Source: Crenalkalicoccus roseus (GTDB lineage: Bacteria; Pseudomonadota; Alphaproteobacteria; Acetobacterales; Acetobacteraceae). From it: 64,000 nt of DNA. The translations under genes were made by a program, and so were the position numbers. The DNA lies in contig NZ_SJDM01000004.1 of NCBI RefSeq assembly GCF_004761865.1, forward strand, positions 164,392 through 228,391. The letters run 5' to 3'. The notes under the pieces were generated by a model. It did no database searches. It was given only the letters and a program-made list of their open reading frames with translations, and had not been told where the DNA came from. How positions within the stretch are numbered: position 1 is the stretch's first letter; every line of letters begins with the position of its first letter. Below are positions 12,942 to 20,389 of the stretch, one piece after another.

Positions 12942-13742
12942 ATGCCGCCCCGCAGCACCGGCGCACCCCCGCGGGACCAGCGCCACCAACGCATCCTCGC
13001 CGCCCTCGCCACCGATCCGACGGTGCGCATCTCCACCCTCGCCGCCGAATTCGGCGTCTCTCCCGAGACGGTGCGGCGCGACATCGAGGCGCTGTCCCGC
13101 CAGGGCTCGGTGCGCCGCACCTATGGCGGCGCCTCGGTGGTCCATGCCGGGGTGCAGCCCGCGCTCGGCCAGCGCGAGCGCATGGCGGTCGCCGAGCGGG
13201 CGCGGATCGGCGCCGCCGCGGCGGCGCTGGTCGAGCCCGGCGCGGTGCTGATGGTGGATGCCGGCTCCACCACCGCGCATTTCGCCCGGGCGCTGGCGGC
13301 GCGCGACCCGGAGGGCACGGTGCTGACCAACAGCCTCGCGGTGGCCGAGGCGCTCGGCGCCGCGCCGCGGATGCGCGTGCTGCTCTGCCCCGGGGAGTTC
13401 CACCCGGTCGAACGCGCCGTCTACGGGCCGGAGGCGACGAGCTTCCTCGGCCGCTTCAACGCCGACATCGCCCTGATCGGCGCCTCCGGCCTCACCGCCG
13501 AGGGGCCGAGCGACGTGGAGAGCCGGGCGGGCTGGATCAAGCGCGCCATGCTGGAACGGGCGGCGCGGCGGGTGCTGCTCGTGGATTCGGGGAAGTTCGG
13601 CAAGGCGCATCTGGAGCGGATCTGCGGCCTCGGCGCGCTGACCGACCTCGCCTGCGACGCGCCGCCCCCGCCCGAGCTGGCGGCGGCGCTGGCGCGCGCG
13701 GGGGTGCGGGTGAGGGTGGCACCGCCCGCGCCGGATGTTTGA
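12942..13742 (+). CDS. DeoR/GlpR-family transcriptional repressor
   Basis: A 266-residue regulator. The N-terminal winged helix-turn-helix (about residues 14-70) contains RISTLAAEFGVSPETVRRDI, the DeoR signature, followed by RRTYGGA. The C-terminal sugar-phosphate sensing domain shows VDAGSTTAHFA, LTNSLAVAEAL and a SGKFGKAHLERI segment. Family members such as GlpR respond to phosphorylated sugars or glycerol-3-phosphate. It lies directly upstream of, and in the same direction as, the HAD-phn-glpD operon; a strong inverted repeat sits in the 45-bp gap after it. It most likely represses that operon, with glycerol-3-phosphate or a related phosphate ester as inducer (inference). Confidence 0.88.
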   Translation: MPPRSTGAPPRDQRHQRILAALATDPTVRISTLAAEFGVSPETVRRDIEALSRQGSVRRTYGGASVVHAGVQPALGQRERMAVAERARIGAAAAALVEPGAVLMVDAGSTTAHFARALAARDPEGTVLTNSLAVAEALGAAPRMRVLLCPGEFHPVERAVYGPEATSFLGRFNADIALIGASGLTAEGPSDVESRAGWIKRAMLERAARRVLLVDSGKFGKAHLERICGLGALTDLACDAPPPPELAAALARAGVRVRVAPPAPDV

Positions 13743-13744
13743 CC

Positions 13745-13774
13745 TGCCACATGCAGATGTGGCACCTTCCACAT
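13745..13774 (+). promoter_or_regulatory. inverted-repeat operator upstream of the HAD-phn-glpD operon
   Basis: TGCCACAT (13745-13752) and ATGTGGCA (13757-13764) form a perfect eight-bp-arm inverted repeat around GCAG. A third half-site CCACAT lies at 13769-13774, 22 bp (two helical turns) from the first. It fills the gap between the DeoR-type gene and the HAD start, so it is probably that regulator's binding site. A hairpin terminator is less likely because there is no T-run. Confidence 0.55.
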
Positions 13775-13787
13775 CAGCGGAGGTGGC

Positions 13788-14642
13788 ATGAACGAGGCGC
13801 GCACCCGGGACAGGGCGGAAGGCGACGGCCCGGCGCCGCTGGCGGCGGTGCCGCCCGCACGCCTCCGCGCGCTGCGCTGGCTGCTCGCCGACATAGACGA
13901 CACCCTCACCACCGGGGGCAGGCTGACCGCCGAGGCCTATGCGGCGCTCGAGGCGTTGGCGCGGTCCGGGATCCGCGTGGTGCCGGTGACCGGCCGCCCG
14001 GCGGGGTGGTGCGACATGATCGCCCGCTTCTGGCCGGTGGCGGCGGTGGTGGGGGAGAACGGCGCGCTCTGGTACGCCTACGACCACGCCACGCGGCGCA
14101 TGCGCCGCCACCAGGCGCAGGAGGAAGATGCGCGCATCGCGGCGCAGGCAAGGCTGCGGGCGCTGGCGGCGGAGGCCATGGCGGCCGTGCCGGGCGCGGC
14201 CATCGCCGCCGACCAGCCCTTCCGCCTGTTCGACCTCGCGGTGGATTTCCGCGAGGATGCCGGGCCGCTCGGGCTCGACGCCGCGGAGCGCATCGCCGCC
14301 ATCTTCCGCGCCGGCGGGGCGGAGGCGAAAATCTCCTCCATCCACGTCAACGCCTGGATCGGACGCTGGGACAAGCTTTCCGGCATCCGCCACCTCTTCG
14401 CCACGCTCTGGCGGCCGCTCGACGAGGTGCTGGACCGGGTCGCCTACTGCGGGGACAGCCCCAACGATTCGCCGATGTTCGCCGCCGTGCCGCTCTCGGT
14501 CGGCGTCGCCAACGTGCTGCCCTTCCTGCCCGCCATGCCGGCCGCGCCCGCCTTCGTCACGCGCGCCGAGGCCGGGGCGGGCTTCGTGGAATTCGCCACC
14601 GCCGTGCTGGCCGCGCGGCACCAACCGGGAGGAACATCATGA
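13788..14642 (+). CDS. HAD-superfamily (IIB-type) phosphatase
   Basis: A 284-residue cytoplasmic hydrolase. Motif I is ADIDDTLTTGG (about 34-44) with the nucleophile and acid/base Asp pair, motif II TGRPAGW, a cap of about 90 residues, and motif IV GDSPNDSPMF. The Cof/sucrose-phosphatase/mannosyl-3-phosphoglycerate-phosphatase class has this DxDDT start. It is the first gene of the operon and its TGA overlaps the next ATG. The Shine-Dalgarno GGAGG sits six bases before the ATG at 13788. In context it may dephosphorylate an imported phosphate ester or release phosphate; substrate unknown. Confidence 0.85.
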   Translation: MNEARTRDRAEGDGPAPLAAVPPARLRALRWLLADIDDTLTTGGRLTAEAYAALEALARSGIRVVPVTGRPAGWCDMIARFWPVAAVVGENGALWYAYDHATRRMRRHQAQEEDARIAAQARLRALAAEAMAAVPGAAIAADQPFRLFDLAVDFREDAGPLGLDAAERIAAIFRAGGAEAKISSIHVNAWIGRWDKLSGIRHLFATLWRPLDEVLDRVAYCGDSPNDSPMFAAVPLSVGVANVLPFLPAMPAAPAFVTRAEAGAGFVEFATAVLAARHQPGGTS

Positions 14643-15715
14643 CCCGCTCGATCCTCGGCGCCGCCGCGATGGCCGCGCTGCTCGGCCTCGCCTGGCCCGT
14701 CGCGGCGCAGCCGGCCGACTGCCACCGCGGCGCGCTGGACGACGCCTATTGCGACGAGGACCGCGACCTGGTGGCCGACCCGCCGCGCGATCCGGCGCGC
14801 CTGCGCGACCCCTCCACCCTGGTCTTCGCCTACACGCCGGTGGAGGACCCCGCGCTCTACGCCAGCCAGTTCCGGCCCTTCACCGACTACCTCTCGCAGT
14901 GCACCGGCAAGCGCGTGGTGTATTTCCAGGTGACGTCGAACGCCGCGCAGGTGGAGGCGATGCGCAGCGGGCGGCTGCACATCGCCGGCTTCTCCACCGG
15001 CCCCACCGCCTTCGCGGTGAACCTCGCCGGCGCCGTGCCCTTCGCGGTGAAGGGCAACGCGCAGGAATACGAGAGCTACCGCGTCGCCGTGCTGGTGCGC
15101 GCCGACAGCCCGTTCCAGTCGCTCGCGGACCTGAAGGGCAGGCGGGTGGCGCACACCTCCGCCACCTCCAACTCCGGCAACCTCGCACCGCGCGCCTTCT
15201 TCCCCGAGCACGGGCTGGTGCCGGACCAGGACTACCGCGTGGTCTATTCCGGCGGCCATGACCGCAGCGTCATGGGCGTGAACGCGGGCGACTACGACGC
15301 GGCGCCCGTCGCCTCCGACGTGTTCAACCGCATGGTGCAGCGCGGGCAGGTGCGGCGCGAGAATTTCCGCATCATCTGGCAGAGCGACCCCTTCCCGACC
15401 TCCAGCTTCGCCCATGCGCACGACCTGAAGCCGGAACTGGCGCAGCGCATCCGCCAGTGCTTCTTCGACTTCCGCTTCCCCGAGGCGATGCAGCGCGACC
15501 TCGGCGGCAATGACCGCTTCTGGCCGGCCACCTACCTGAAGGACTGGGCGCCGGTGCGGCAGGTGGCCGACGCCGCCGGCGCCCCCTACACCCGCGCCAA
15601 TTTCGACGCCGAGGCGCGGCGCGAGGAGGAGGCCGCCGCCCGCCGCGCCGCGCAGCGCCAGCAGCAACAGCAACAGCAACAGCAGCAGGCGCCGGCGGCG
15701 CGCCCGCAGCAGTGA
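14639..15715 (+). CDS. phnD: PhnD-type phosphate-ester/phosphonate-binding protein with polyglutamine tail
   Basis: Periplasmic solute-binding protein of 358 aa for an ABC importer. Signal peptide [16 protein letters not shown] with cleavage near residue 23 (VAAQ). Features of the PhnD/PtxB family: [20 protein letters not shown], the SATSNSG phosphate-gripping loop, [22 protein letters not shown]. The C-terminus is unusual: a charged helix ([16 protein letters not shown]) ends in ten consecutive Gln, then APAARPQQ. The stop overlaps the GTG start of the ATPase gene. The ligand is probably a phosphonate, phosphite or organophosphate ester; the glpD neighbour favours a glycerol phosphate (inference). 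Confidence 0.87.
   Translation: MTRSILGAAAMAALLGLAWPVAAQPADCHRGALDDAYCDEDRDLVADPPRDPARLRDPSTLVFAYTPVEDPALYASQFRPFTDYLSQCTGKRVVYFQVTSNAAQVEAMRSGRLHIAGFSTGPTAFAVNLAGAVPFAVKGNAQEYESYRVAVLVRADSPFQSLADLKGRRVAHTSATSNSGNLAPRAFFPEHGLVPDQDYRVVYSGGHDRSVMGVNAGDYDAAPVASDVFNRMVQRGQVRRENFRIIWQSDPFPTSSFAHAHDLKPELAQRIRQCFFDFRFPEAMQRDLGGNDRFWPATYLKDWAPVRQVADAAGAPYTRANFDAEARREEEAAARRAAQRQQQQQQQQQQAPAARPQQ
15659..15688 (+). repeat. CAG/CAA trinucleotide repeat encoding Gln10
   Basis: Ten consecutive Gln codons, partly as a CAGCAA hexamer repeated in tandem three times, inside the 3' end of the PhnD-type gene and 24 bases before the next gene's start. It is the only microsatellite-like tract noticed in the window. 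Confidence 0.85.
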
Positions 15716-16542
15716 GCGGCGCGGCCACCGTGCGGCCCCGGCCCACCGTGCCGGCTGGCGCCCCGACGGCGCCGGTGCCGACCGGGGCGCGCCGGGGGCT
15801 CGAGATCCGCGGGCTGGTCAAGGAGTACGTGCCCGGCCAGCCGGTGCTGCGCGGCATCGATCTCGACGTGGCGCCGGAGGGGATCACCGCCGTCATCGGC
15901 CCCTCCGGCACCGGCAAGTCCACGCTGATCCGCTGCATCAACCGCCTGGTCGAGCCGACGCGCGGCGAGATCCGCCTGCACGGGGAGGCGCTGACGGGGC
16001 TGCGCGGCCGGGCGCTGCGCCTGGCGCGCCGGCGCATCGGCATGGTGTTCCAGGAGTACAATCTGGTGGAGCGCCTCTCCGTGATGGAGAACGTGCTCTG
16101 CGGCCGGCTCGGCTACGTGCCGGTCTGGCGCGCCTGGCTGCGCCGCTACCCGGCGGAGGACATCGAGCGCGCCTTCGCCCTGCTCGACGCGGTCGGCCTG
16201 CCGGACCACGCGACGCGGCGGGCGGACGCGCTCTCCGGCGGGCAGCGCCAGCGCGTCGGCATCGCGCGGGCGCTGATGCAGCGGCCGGAGCTGCTGCTGG
16301 CGGACGAGCCGACCTCCTCCCTCGACCCCAAGACCGCGGTGGAGGTGCTGGAGCTGCTGGCGCGGCTGACCGCCGAGGCCGGGGTGCCGGTGATCGTCAA
16401 CATCCACAACGTGGAGCTGGCGAAGCGCTTCGCCGGCCGCATCGTCGGCATGGCCGGCGGCGCCATCGTCTTCGACGGCCCGCCGGAGGCGCTGGAGCCG
16501 GTGCACCTCCGCCAGATCTACGGCGGGGAGGACTGGCTGTGA
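15712..16542 (+). CDS. phnC: PhnC-type ABC transporter ATP-binding protein
   Basis: A 276-residue ATPase energising the importer. It starts with GTG overlapping the previous stop (GTGA). A Pro/Ala-rich N-terminal extension of about 28 residues precedes the ABC domain. Walker [10 protein letters not shown] is at 63-71, the Q-loop region [17 protein letters not shown] is diagnostic of PhnC, then [15 protein letters not shown], Walker [14 protein letters not shown] and the switch His in NIHNVELAK. The end overlaps the first permease gene. Confidence 0.9.
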   Translation: MSGAATVRPRPTVPAGAPTAPVPTGARRGLEIRGLVKEYVPGQPVLRGIDLDVAPEGITAVIGPSGTGKSTLIRCINRLVEPTRGEIRLHGEALTGLRGRALRLARRRIGMVFQEYNLVERLSVMENVLCGRLGYVPVWRAWLRRYPAEDIERAFALLDAVGLPDHATRRADALSGGQRQRVGIARALMQRPELLLADEPTSSLDPKTAVEVLELLARLTAEAGVPVIVNIHNVELAKRFAGRIVGMAGGAIVFDGPPEALEPVHLRQIYGGEDWL

Positions 16543-17330
16543 CCGCGGCCTCCGCGACCGCTGCGCGGCGCGCCTTCGCGCCGAACTGGGCGGGGCGCGC
16601 CGGCCTCGCCGCGCTCGCCGCCTATGCGGTGTATGCGGCGGCGCAGCTCGACATCACCTGGGCCCGCCTGATGGTCGGCTTCGGCGAGGCGGGGCGGTTC
16701 CTCGCCCGCATGGTCCCGCCCAACTTCGCGCGCTGGGAGCTGCTGGTGGAGGGGCTGCTGGAGAGCCTGCAGATCGCCATCCTCGCCTCCGCGCTCGGCA
16801 TCCTGCTCTCGCTGCCGCTCGGGCTGATGGCGGCGCGCAACCTCTCGCCCTGGTTCGTCTCCGCCCCGACGCGGGCCTTCATCGCCCTCTGCCGCTCGCT
16901 GCACTACGTCATCGTCGCCATCCTGTTCGTGAAGGCGATCGGCTTCGGGGCGCTGGCGGGCGTCGCGGCGCTGACCATCGCCTCCATGGGCTTCATCGCC
17001 AAGCTCTTCGCCGAGGCGATCGAGGAGATCTCGATGAAGCCGGTGGAAGCGGTGCGCGCCGCCGGCGCGCCGGGCGCCTCGGTGCTGCTCTACGCCGTGC
17101 TGCCGCAGGTGGCCTTGCGCTTCCTCGGCTTCTGCCTCTACCAGCTCGATTCCAACCTCCGGAACTCGACGCTGGTCGGCATCGTCGGCGCCGGCGGGAT
17201 CGGAGGGACGCTGTTCGCCGCCTTCAAGCGCTTCGACTACGACTTCGTCGCGGCGATCCTGATCGCCATCATCGCCATGATCTTCCTGGCCGAGCTGGTC
17301 TCCGGCCGCATCCGGGCGGCACTGCAGTGA
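16539..17330 (+). CDS. phnE: PhnE-type ABC permease (first)
   Basis: An integral membrane protein of 263 aa with about six hydrophobic segments and the binding-protein-dependent permease loop containing [19 protein letters not shown], which contacts the ATPase. Its GTG start overlaps the phnC stop by four bases and its stop overlaps the second permease gene. PhnE-type importers may use one duplicated or two separate permeases; here two distinct subunits are encoded, so a heterodimeric channel is likely. Confidence 0.88.
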   Translation: MTAASATAARRAFAPNWAGRAGLAALAAYAVYAAAQLDITWARLMVGFGEAGRFLARMVPPNFARWELLVEGLLESLQIAILASALGILLSLPLGLMAARNLSPWFVSAPTRAFIALCRSLHYVIVAILFVKAIGFGALAGVAALTIASMGFIAKLFAEAIEEISMKPVEAVRAAGAPGASVLLYAVLPQVALRFLGFCLYQLDSNLRNSTLVGIVGAGGIGGTLFAAFKRFDYDFVAAILIAIIAMIFLAELVSGRIRAALQ

Positions 17331-18157
17331 GCGCGACCGCCGAGGCGGTGCCCGATCCGCTCCGCCCCTTGCGGCGGGAATGGCAGCGCCTGACCCCGCG
17401 GCAGCGCATCGGGCGCTGGGCGGTGTGGCTGCTCGTCGTCGCCGCCCTGGTCTGGGCGGTGCGCAGCATCGACATCATCCCGGAGTTCCTCGCCGACGCG
17501 CCGGAGCAGATGGCCGACCTGCTGGTGCGCATGTGGCCGCCGGACCTCGCGCACTACTACCCCTCCGTCCATGCGGCGCTGGTGGAAACGCTGCACATCG
17601 CGACCCTCGGCACCATCCTCTCCTTCCTCCTCGCGGTGCCGGTGGCGCTGCTGGCGGCGCGCAACGTCTGCCGGGTGCCGGCGCTGAACGGGCTGGCGCA
17701 GCTCGTCCTGGTCTCCTCGCGCTCGGTGAACTCGCTGGTCTGGGCGCTGATCTTCGTCGCCGTGTTCGGTCCGGGGGCGGCGGCGGGCACCTTCGCCATC
17801 GCCTTCCGCTCGGTCGGCTTCGTCGGCAAGCTGCTGGCCGAGGCGATCGAGGAGACCTCGCCCGGCCCGCCGGAGGCGCTGCGCGCCGCAGGCGCGCCCT
17901 GGGGGTCGGTGATGCTGAAGGGCATCTGGCCGCAGGTGCAGCCCGCCTTCTGGGGCGTCGCCCTGTTCCGCTGGGACATCAACGTGCGCGAGAGCGCGGT
18001 GCTCGGCCTGGTCGGCGCGGGCGGCATCGGCGTGGTGCTGGACGACGCCATCAACTTCTTCCACTGGGACCGGGTGGCGACGGTGCTGCTGGCGATCCTC
18101 GCCGTGGTGGTGATCGCCGAGATCCTCGTCACCCGCATCAGGGCGAGGCTGATATGA
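17327..18157 (+). CDS. phnE: PhnE-type ABC permease (second)
   Basis: A second permease subunit of 276 aa, with an Arg-rich cytoplasmic N-terminus (RPLRREWQRLTPRQR), about six membrane spans, and the coupling loop EAIEETSPGPPEALRAAGA, parallel to that of the preceding gene. The C-terminal signature GLVGAGGIGVVLDDAINFF is typical of PhnE. The GTG start and overlapped stop show tight translational coupling; the TGA overlaps the glpD ATG. Confidence 0.88.
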   Translation: MSATAEAVPDPLRPLRREWQRLTPRQRIGRWAVWLLVVAALVWAVRSIDIIPEFLADAPEQMADLLVRMWPPDLAHYYPSVHAALVETLHIATLGTILSFLLAVPVALLAARNVCRVPALNGLAQLVLVSSRSVNSLVWALIFVAVFGPGAAAGTFAIAFRSVGFVGKLLAEAIEETSPGPPEALRAAGAPWGSVMLKGIWPQVQPAFWGVALFRWDINVRESAVLGLVGAGGIGVVLDDAINFFHWDRVATVLLAILAVVVIAEILVTRIRARLI

Positions 18158-19668
18158 GCGCCCCCATGCGCGAAGAGTGCGACCTGCTGGTGATCGGCGG
18201 CGGCATCAACGGGTGCGGCATTGCCCGCGACGCGGCGGGGCGCGGCTTCTCCGTGGTGCTGGCGGAGCGGGGCGACCTCGGCGGCGCCACCTCCTCCGCC
18301 TCCTCCAAGCTGATCCATGGCGGGCTGCGCTACCTGGAGCAGTACGAGTTCCGCCTGGTGCGGGAGGCGCTGGCGGAGCGCGAGGTGCTGCTGCGCATCG
18401 CCCCGCACATCATCTGGCCGATGCGCTTCGTGCTGCCGCACCGGCCGGAGATGCGGCCGCGCTGGATGATCCGCGCCGGCCTCTTCCTCTACGACCACCT
18501 GGCGCGCCGCGTCAGCCTGCCGGGCGCGGAATCCGTCCCTGTCGCCCGCCACCCCTTCGGCGCGCCGCTGCGCCCCGAGATCACGGCCGCCTTCGCCTAT
18601 TCCGACTGCTGGGTGGAGGATGCGCGCCTGGTCGTGCTGAACGCCAGGGACGCGGCGCGGCGCGGGGCGGAGATCGCCGTGCGCACCGCCTTCCTCGGCG
18701 CCGAGCCGGGGCCGCAGGGCTGGGCCTGCCGCCTGCGCGACGGGGCGGGGCGGGAGCGGGTGGTGCGCGCGCGGGCGCTGGTGAACGCCGCCGGGCCCTG
18801 GGCGCTGCAGGCACGCGCGGCGGCCTGCGGCGCGGGGAGCACCGCCGCCTCGCTGCGGCTGGTGCGCGGCAGCCACATCGTGCTGCCGGCGCTCTACGAG
18901 GGGGAGCAGGCCTACATCCTGCAGAACGACGACCGGCGGGTGGTCTTCGTCATTCCCTACGAGGGGCGGTTCAGCCTGGTCGGCACCACCGATGTGCCGC
19001 ATGAGGGCGATCCCGGCAGCGCGGTCTGCACGCCGGAGGAGGCGGCTTATCTCTGCGCCGCCGTGGCGCGGCAGTTCCGCGCCGCGCCGCGGGTGGAGAA
19101 CATCGTCTGGAGCTATGCCGGCGTCCGCCCGCTCTACGACGATGGCACCGCCGATCCCTCCGCCGTCACCCGCGACTACGTGCTGAAGCTGGAGACGGCC
19201 GGGCCGGGCGCGCCCGTGCTGTCGGTGTTCGGGGGCAAGATCACCACCTACCGGCGGTTGGCGGAGGAGGCGATGGAACGCCTCGGCGCCGCGCTCGGCC
19301 GCATCGGGACGCCCTGGACCGCCACCGCCCCCCTGCCCGGCGGCGACTTCACGGGCGGCCTGGCGGCGCTGGAGGCGGAGATCGCGCGCCGCCACCCCTG
19401 GCTGGAGAGGGCGCTCCTGCGCCGGCTGCTGCGCGCCTACGGCACCGAGACCGAGGCGCTGCTGGGCGGCGCCCGCTCCGCCGCCGATCTCGGCCGCGAC
19501 CTCGGGGCCGGGCTGACGGAGCGCGAACTCGACTGGCTGCGGCGGGAGGAATGGGCCTGCAGCGCCGAGGACGTGCTGTGGCGCCGCAGCAAGCTCGGCC
19601 TGCACATGAGCGCGGCCGAACGCGCAGCCGTGGCCGCGGCAATGGAGGGCGCCGCGGCCACGGCCTGA
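18154..19668 (+). CDS. glpD: FAD-dependent glycerol-3-phosphate dehydrogenase
   Basis: A 504-residue flavoprotein that oxidises sn-glycerol-3-phosphate to dihydroxyacetone phosphate and passes electrons to quinone at the inner membrane. The Rossmann FAD motif DLLVIGGGINGCGIARDAAG starts near residue 9, followed by ATSSASSKLIHGGLRYLE, FVIPYEGRFSLVGTTD, YAGVRPLYDD and GGKITTYRRLAEEAM. A C-terminal helical GlpD/DAO-C domain follows. It closes the phn-type operon by ATGA overlap and stops six bases before the end of hpf on the opposite strand. Its place here suggests the transporter delivers glycerol-3-phosphate or an ester of it. Confidence 0.94.
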   Translation: MSAPMREECDLLVIGGGINGCGIARDAAGRGFSVVLAERGDLGGATSSASSKLIHGGLRYLEQYEFRLVREALAEREVLLRIAPHIIWPMRFVLPHRPEMRPRWMIRAGLFLYDHLARRVSLPGAESVPVARHPFGAPLRPEITAAFAYSDCWVEDARLVVLNARDAARRGAEIAVRTAFLGAEPGPQGWACRLRDGAGRERVVRARALVNAAGPWALQARAAACGAGSTAASLRLVRGSHIVLPALYEGEQAYILQNDDRRVVFVIPYEGRFSLVGTTDVPHEGDPGSAVCTPEEAAYLCAAVARQFRAAPRVENIVWSYAGVRPLYDDGTADPSAVTRDYVLKLETAGPGAPVLSVFGGKITTYRRLAEEAMERLGAALGRIGTPWTATAPLPGGDFTGGLAALEAEIARRHPWLERALLRRLLRAYGTETEALLGGARSAADLGRDLGAGLTERELDWLRREEWACSAEDVLWRRSKLGLHMSAAERAAVAAAMEGAAATA

Positions 19669-19674
19669 CGCGGA

Positions 19675-20289
19675 TCACGCGGCCGGGGCGTCGATCCAGC
19701 CGATGCAGCCGTCGGGCCGGCGATACACCACGTTCAGCGTGCCGGAGGCGCGGTTTCGGAACATCACCACGGGAGTGTGGCCGCCATCGAGGCGGCGCAC
19801 CGCCTCCTCCACCGACAGCCGGGCAAGCTCCGCCGGCTGCTCGGCGACGATGGGGCCGAAGGCATCCCCCTCCACCGGCTGGCCGTTGAGCGGCGCCTGT
19901 TCCTCCTCGGCCTCCTCCGCCTCGGGCGCCGGGGTGGCGGCGAGGGTGGTGGCGGTCTCGCGCACCTCGGCGAGGCTGCGGGCATGGTCGTTCACGCGGC
20001 GGCGGTAGCGGCGGAGCTGCTTGGCCAGGTGCTCGACCGCCACCTCGAAGGCGCGGTGCGCGTCCGTGCCCTCGCCCTCGCCACGCATGAACAGGTTGCG
20101 CCCGGCCTTGAGGTTGATGTCGCAGAGGAAGAACGCCCCCTGCCGCCCCTTCGCGTCGCGGCGGAAGGTGACATTGGCCTCGAGCGCATGATCGAAATAT
20201 TTGCGCGCGACGGCCGCGAGGCCCTCCCGCACATGCGTCTTCAGCGCCTCGCCGGTGTCAACCTGCTTGCCAGCGACCGTGATGTGCAT
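19675..20289 (-). CDS. hpf: ribosome hibernation promoting factor, long form
   Basis: A 204-residue protein that dimerises 70S ribosomes into inactive 100S particles in stationary phase. The N-terminal S30AE/HPF domain runs from MHITVAGKQVDTGEAL to about residue 105; an Ala/Glu linker (APEAEEAEEEQ) joins the C-terminal dimerisation domain (LSVEEAVRRLDGG, VVMFRNRASGTLNVVYRR). It follows rpoN, the standard proteobacterial order. The ATG at 20289 has Shine-Dalgarno AAGGGGA. That site sits in the 3' arm of a small hairpin (see 20302-20322). Confidence 0.95.
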   Translation of the reverse strand: MHITVAGKQVDTGEALKTHVREGLAAVARKYFDHALEANVTFRRDAKGRQGAFFLCDINLKAGRNLFMRGEGEGTDAHRAFEVAVEHLAKQLRRYRRRVNDHARSLAEVRETATTLAATPAPEAEEAEEEQAPLNGQPVEGDAFGPIVAEQPAELARLSVEEAVRRLDGGHTPVVMFRNRASGTLNVVYRRPDGCIGWIDAPAA

Positions 20290-20299
20290 GAAGTCACGT

Positions 20300-20322
20300 C
20301 CCCTTCTTCGCCTGGGAGAAGG
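20300..20322 (-). promoter_or_regulatory. hairpin masking the hpf ribosome-binding site
   Basis: On the minus strand CCTTCT (20322-20317) pairs with AGAAGG (20307-20302), and the latter is part of the AGAAGGGG Shine-Dalgarno. Six bp with a nine-base loop is modest, so sequestration is only a possibility. Confidence 0.3.
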
Positions 20323-20389
20323 CCCGCCCCGCCCGGCTCCGGCGGCAACCCGGCGCGGGCGCGGCGGCCTCGCGGCCGGGGGACGCGGA

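Noticed and set aside
13759..13775. TGGCAC as the -24 element of a sigma-54 promoter upstream of the HAD gene
   Set aside because: TGGCAC at 13759-13764 is not followed by TTGC-type -12 at the required spacing; the bases belong to the inverted repeat.
17557..19605. A 682-codon minus-strand frame opposite phnE and glpD
   Set aside because: Antisense shadow; composition (Gln/His/Arg-rich) is that of a reverse-frame translation of GC-rich genes.
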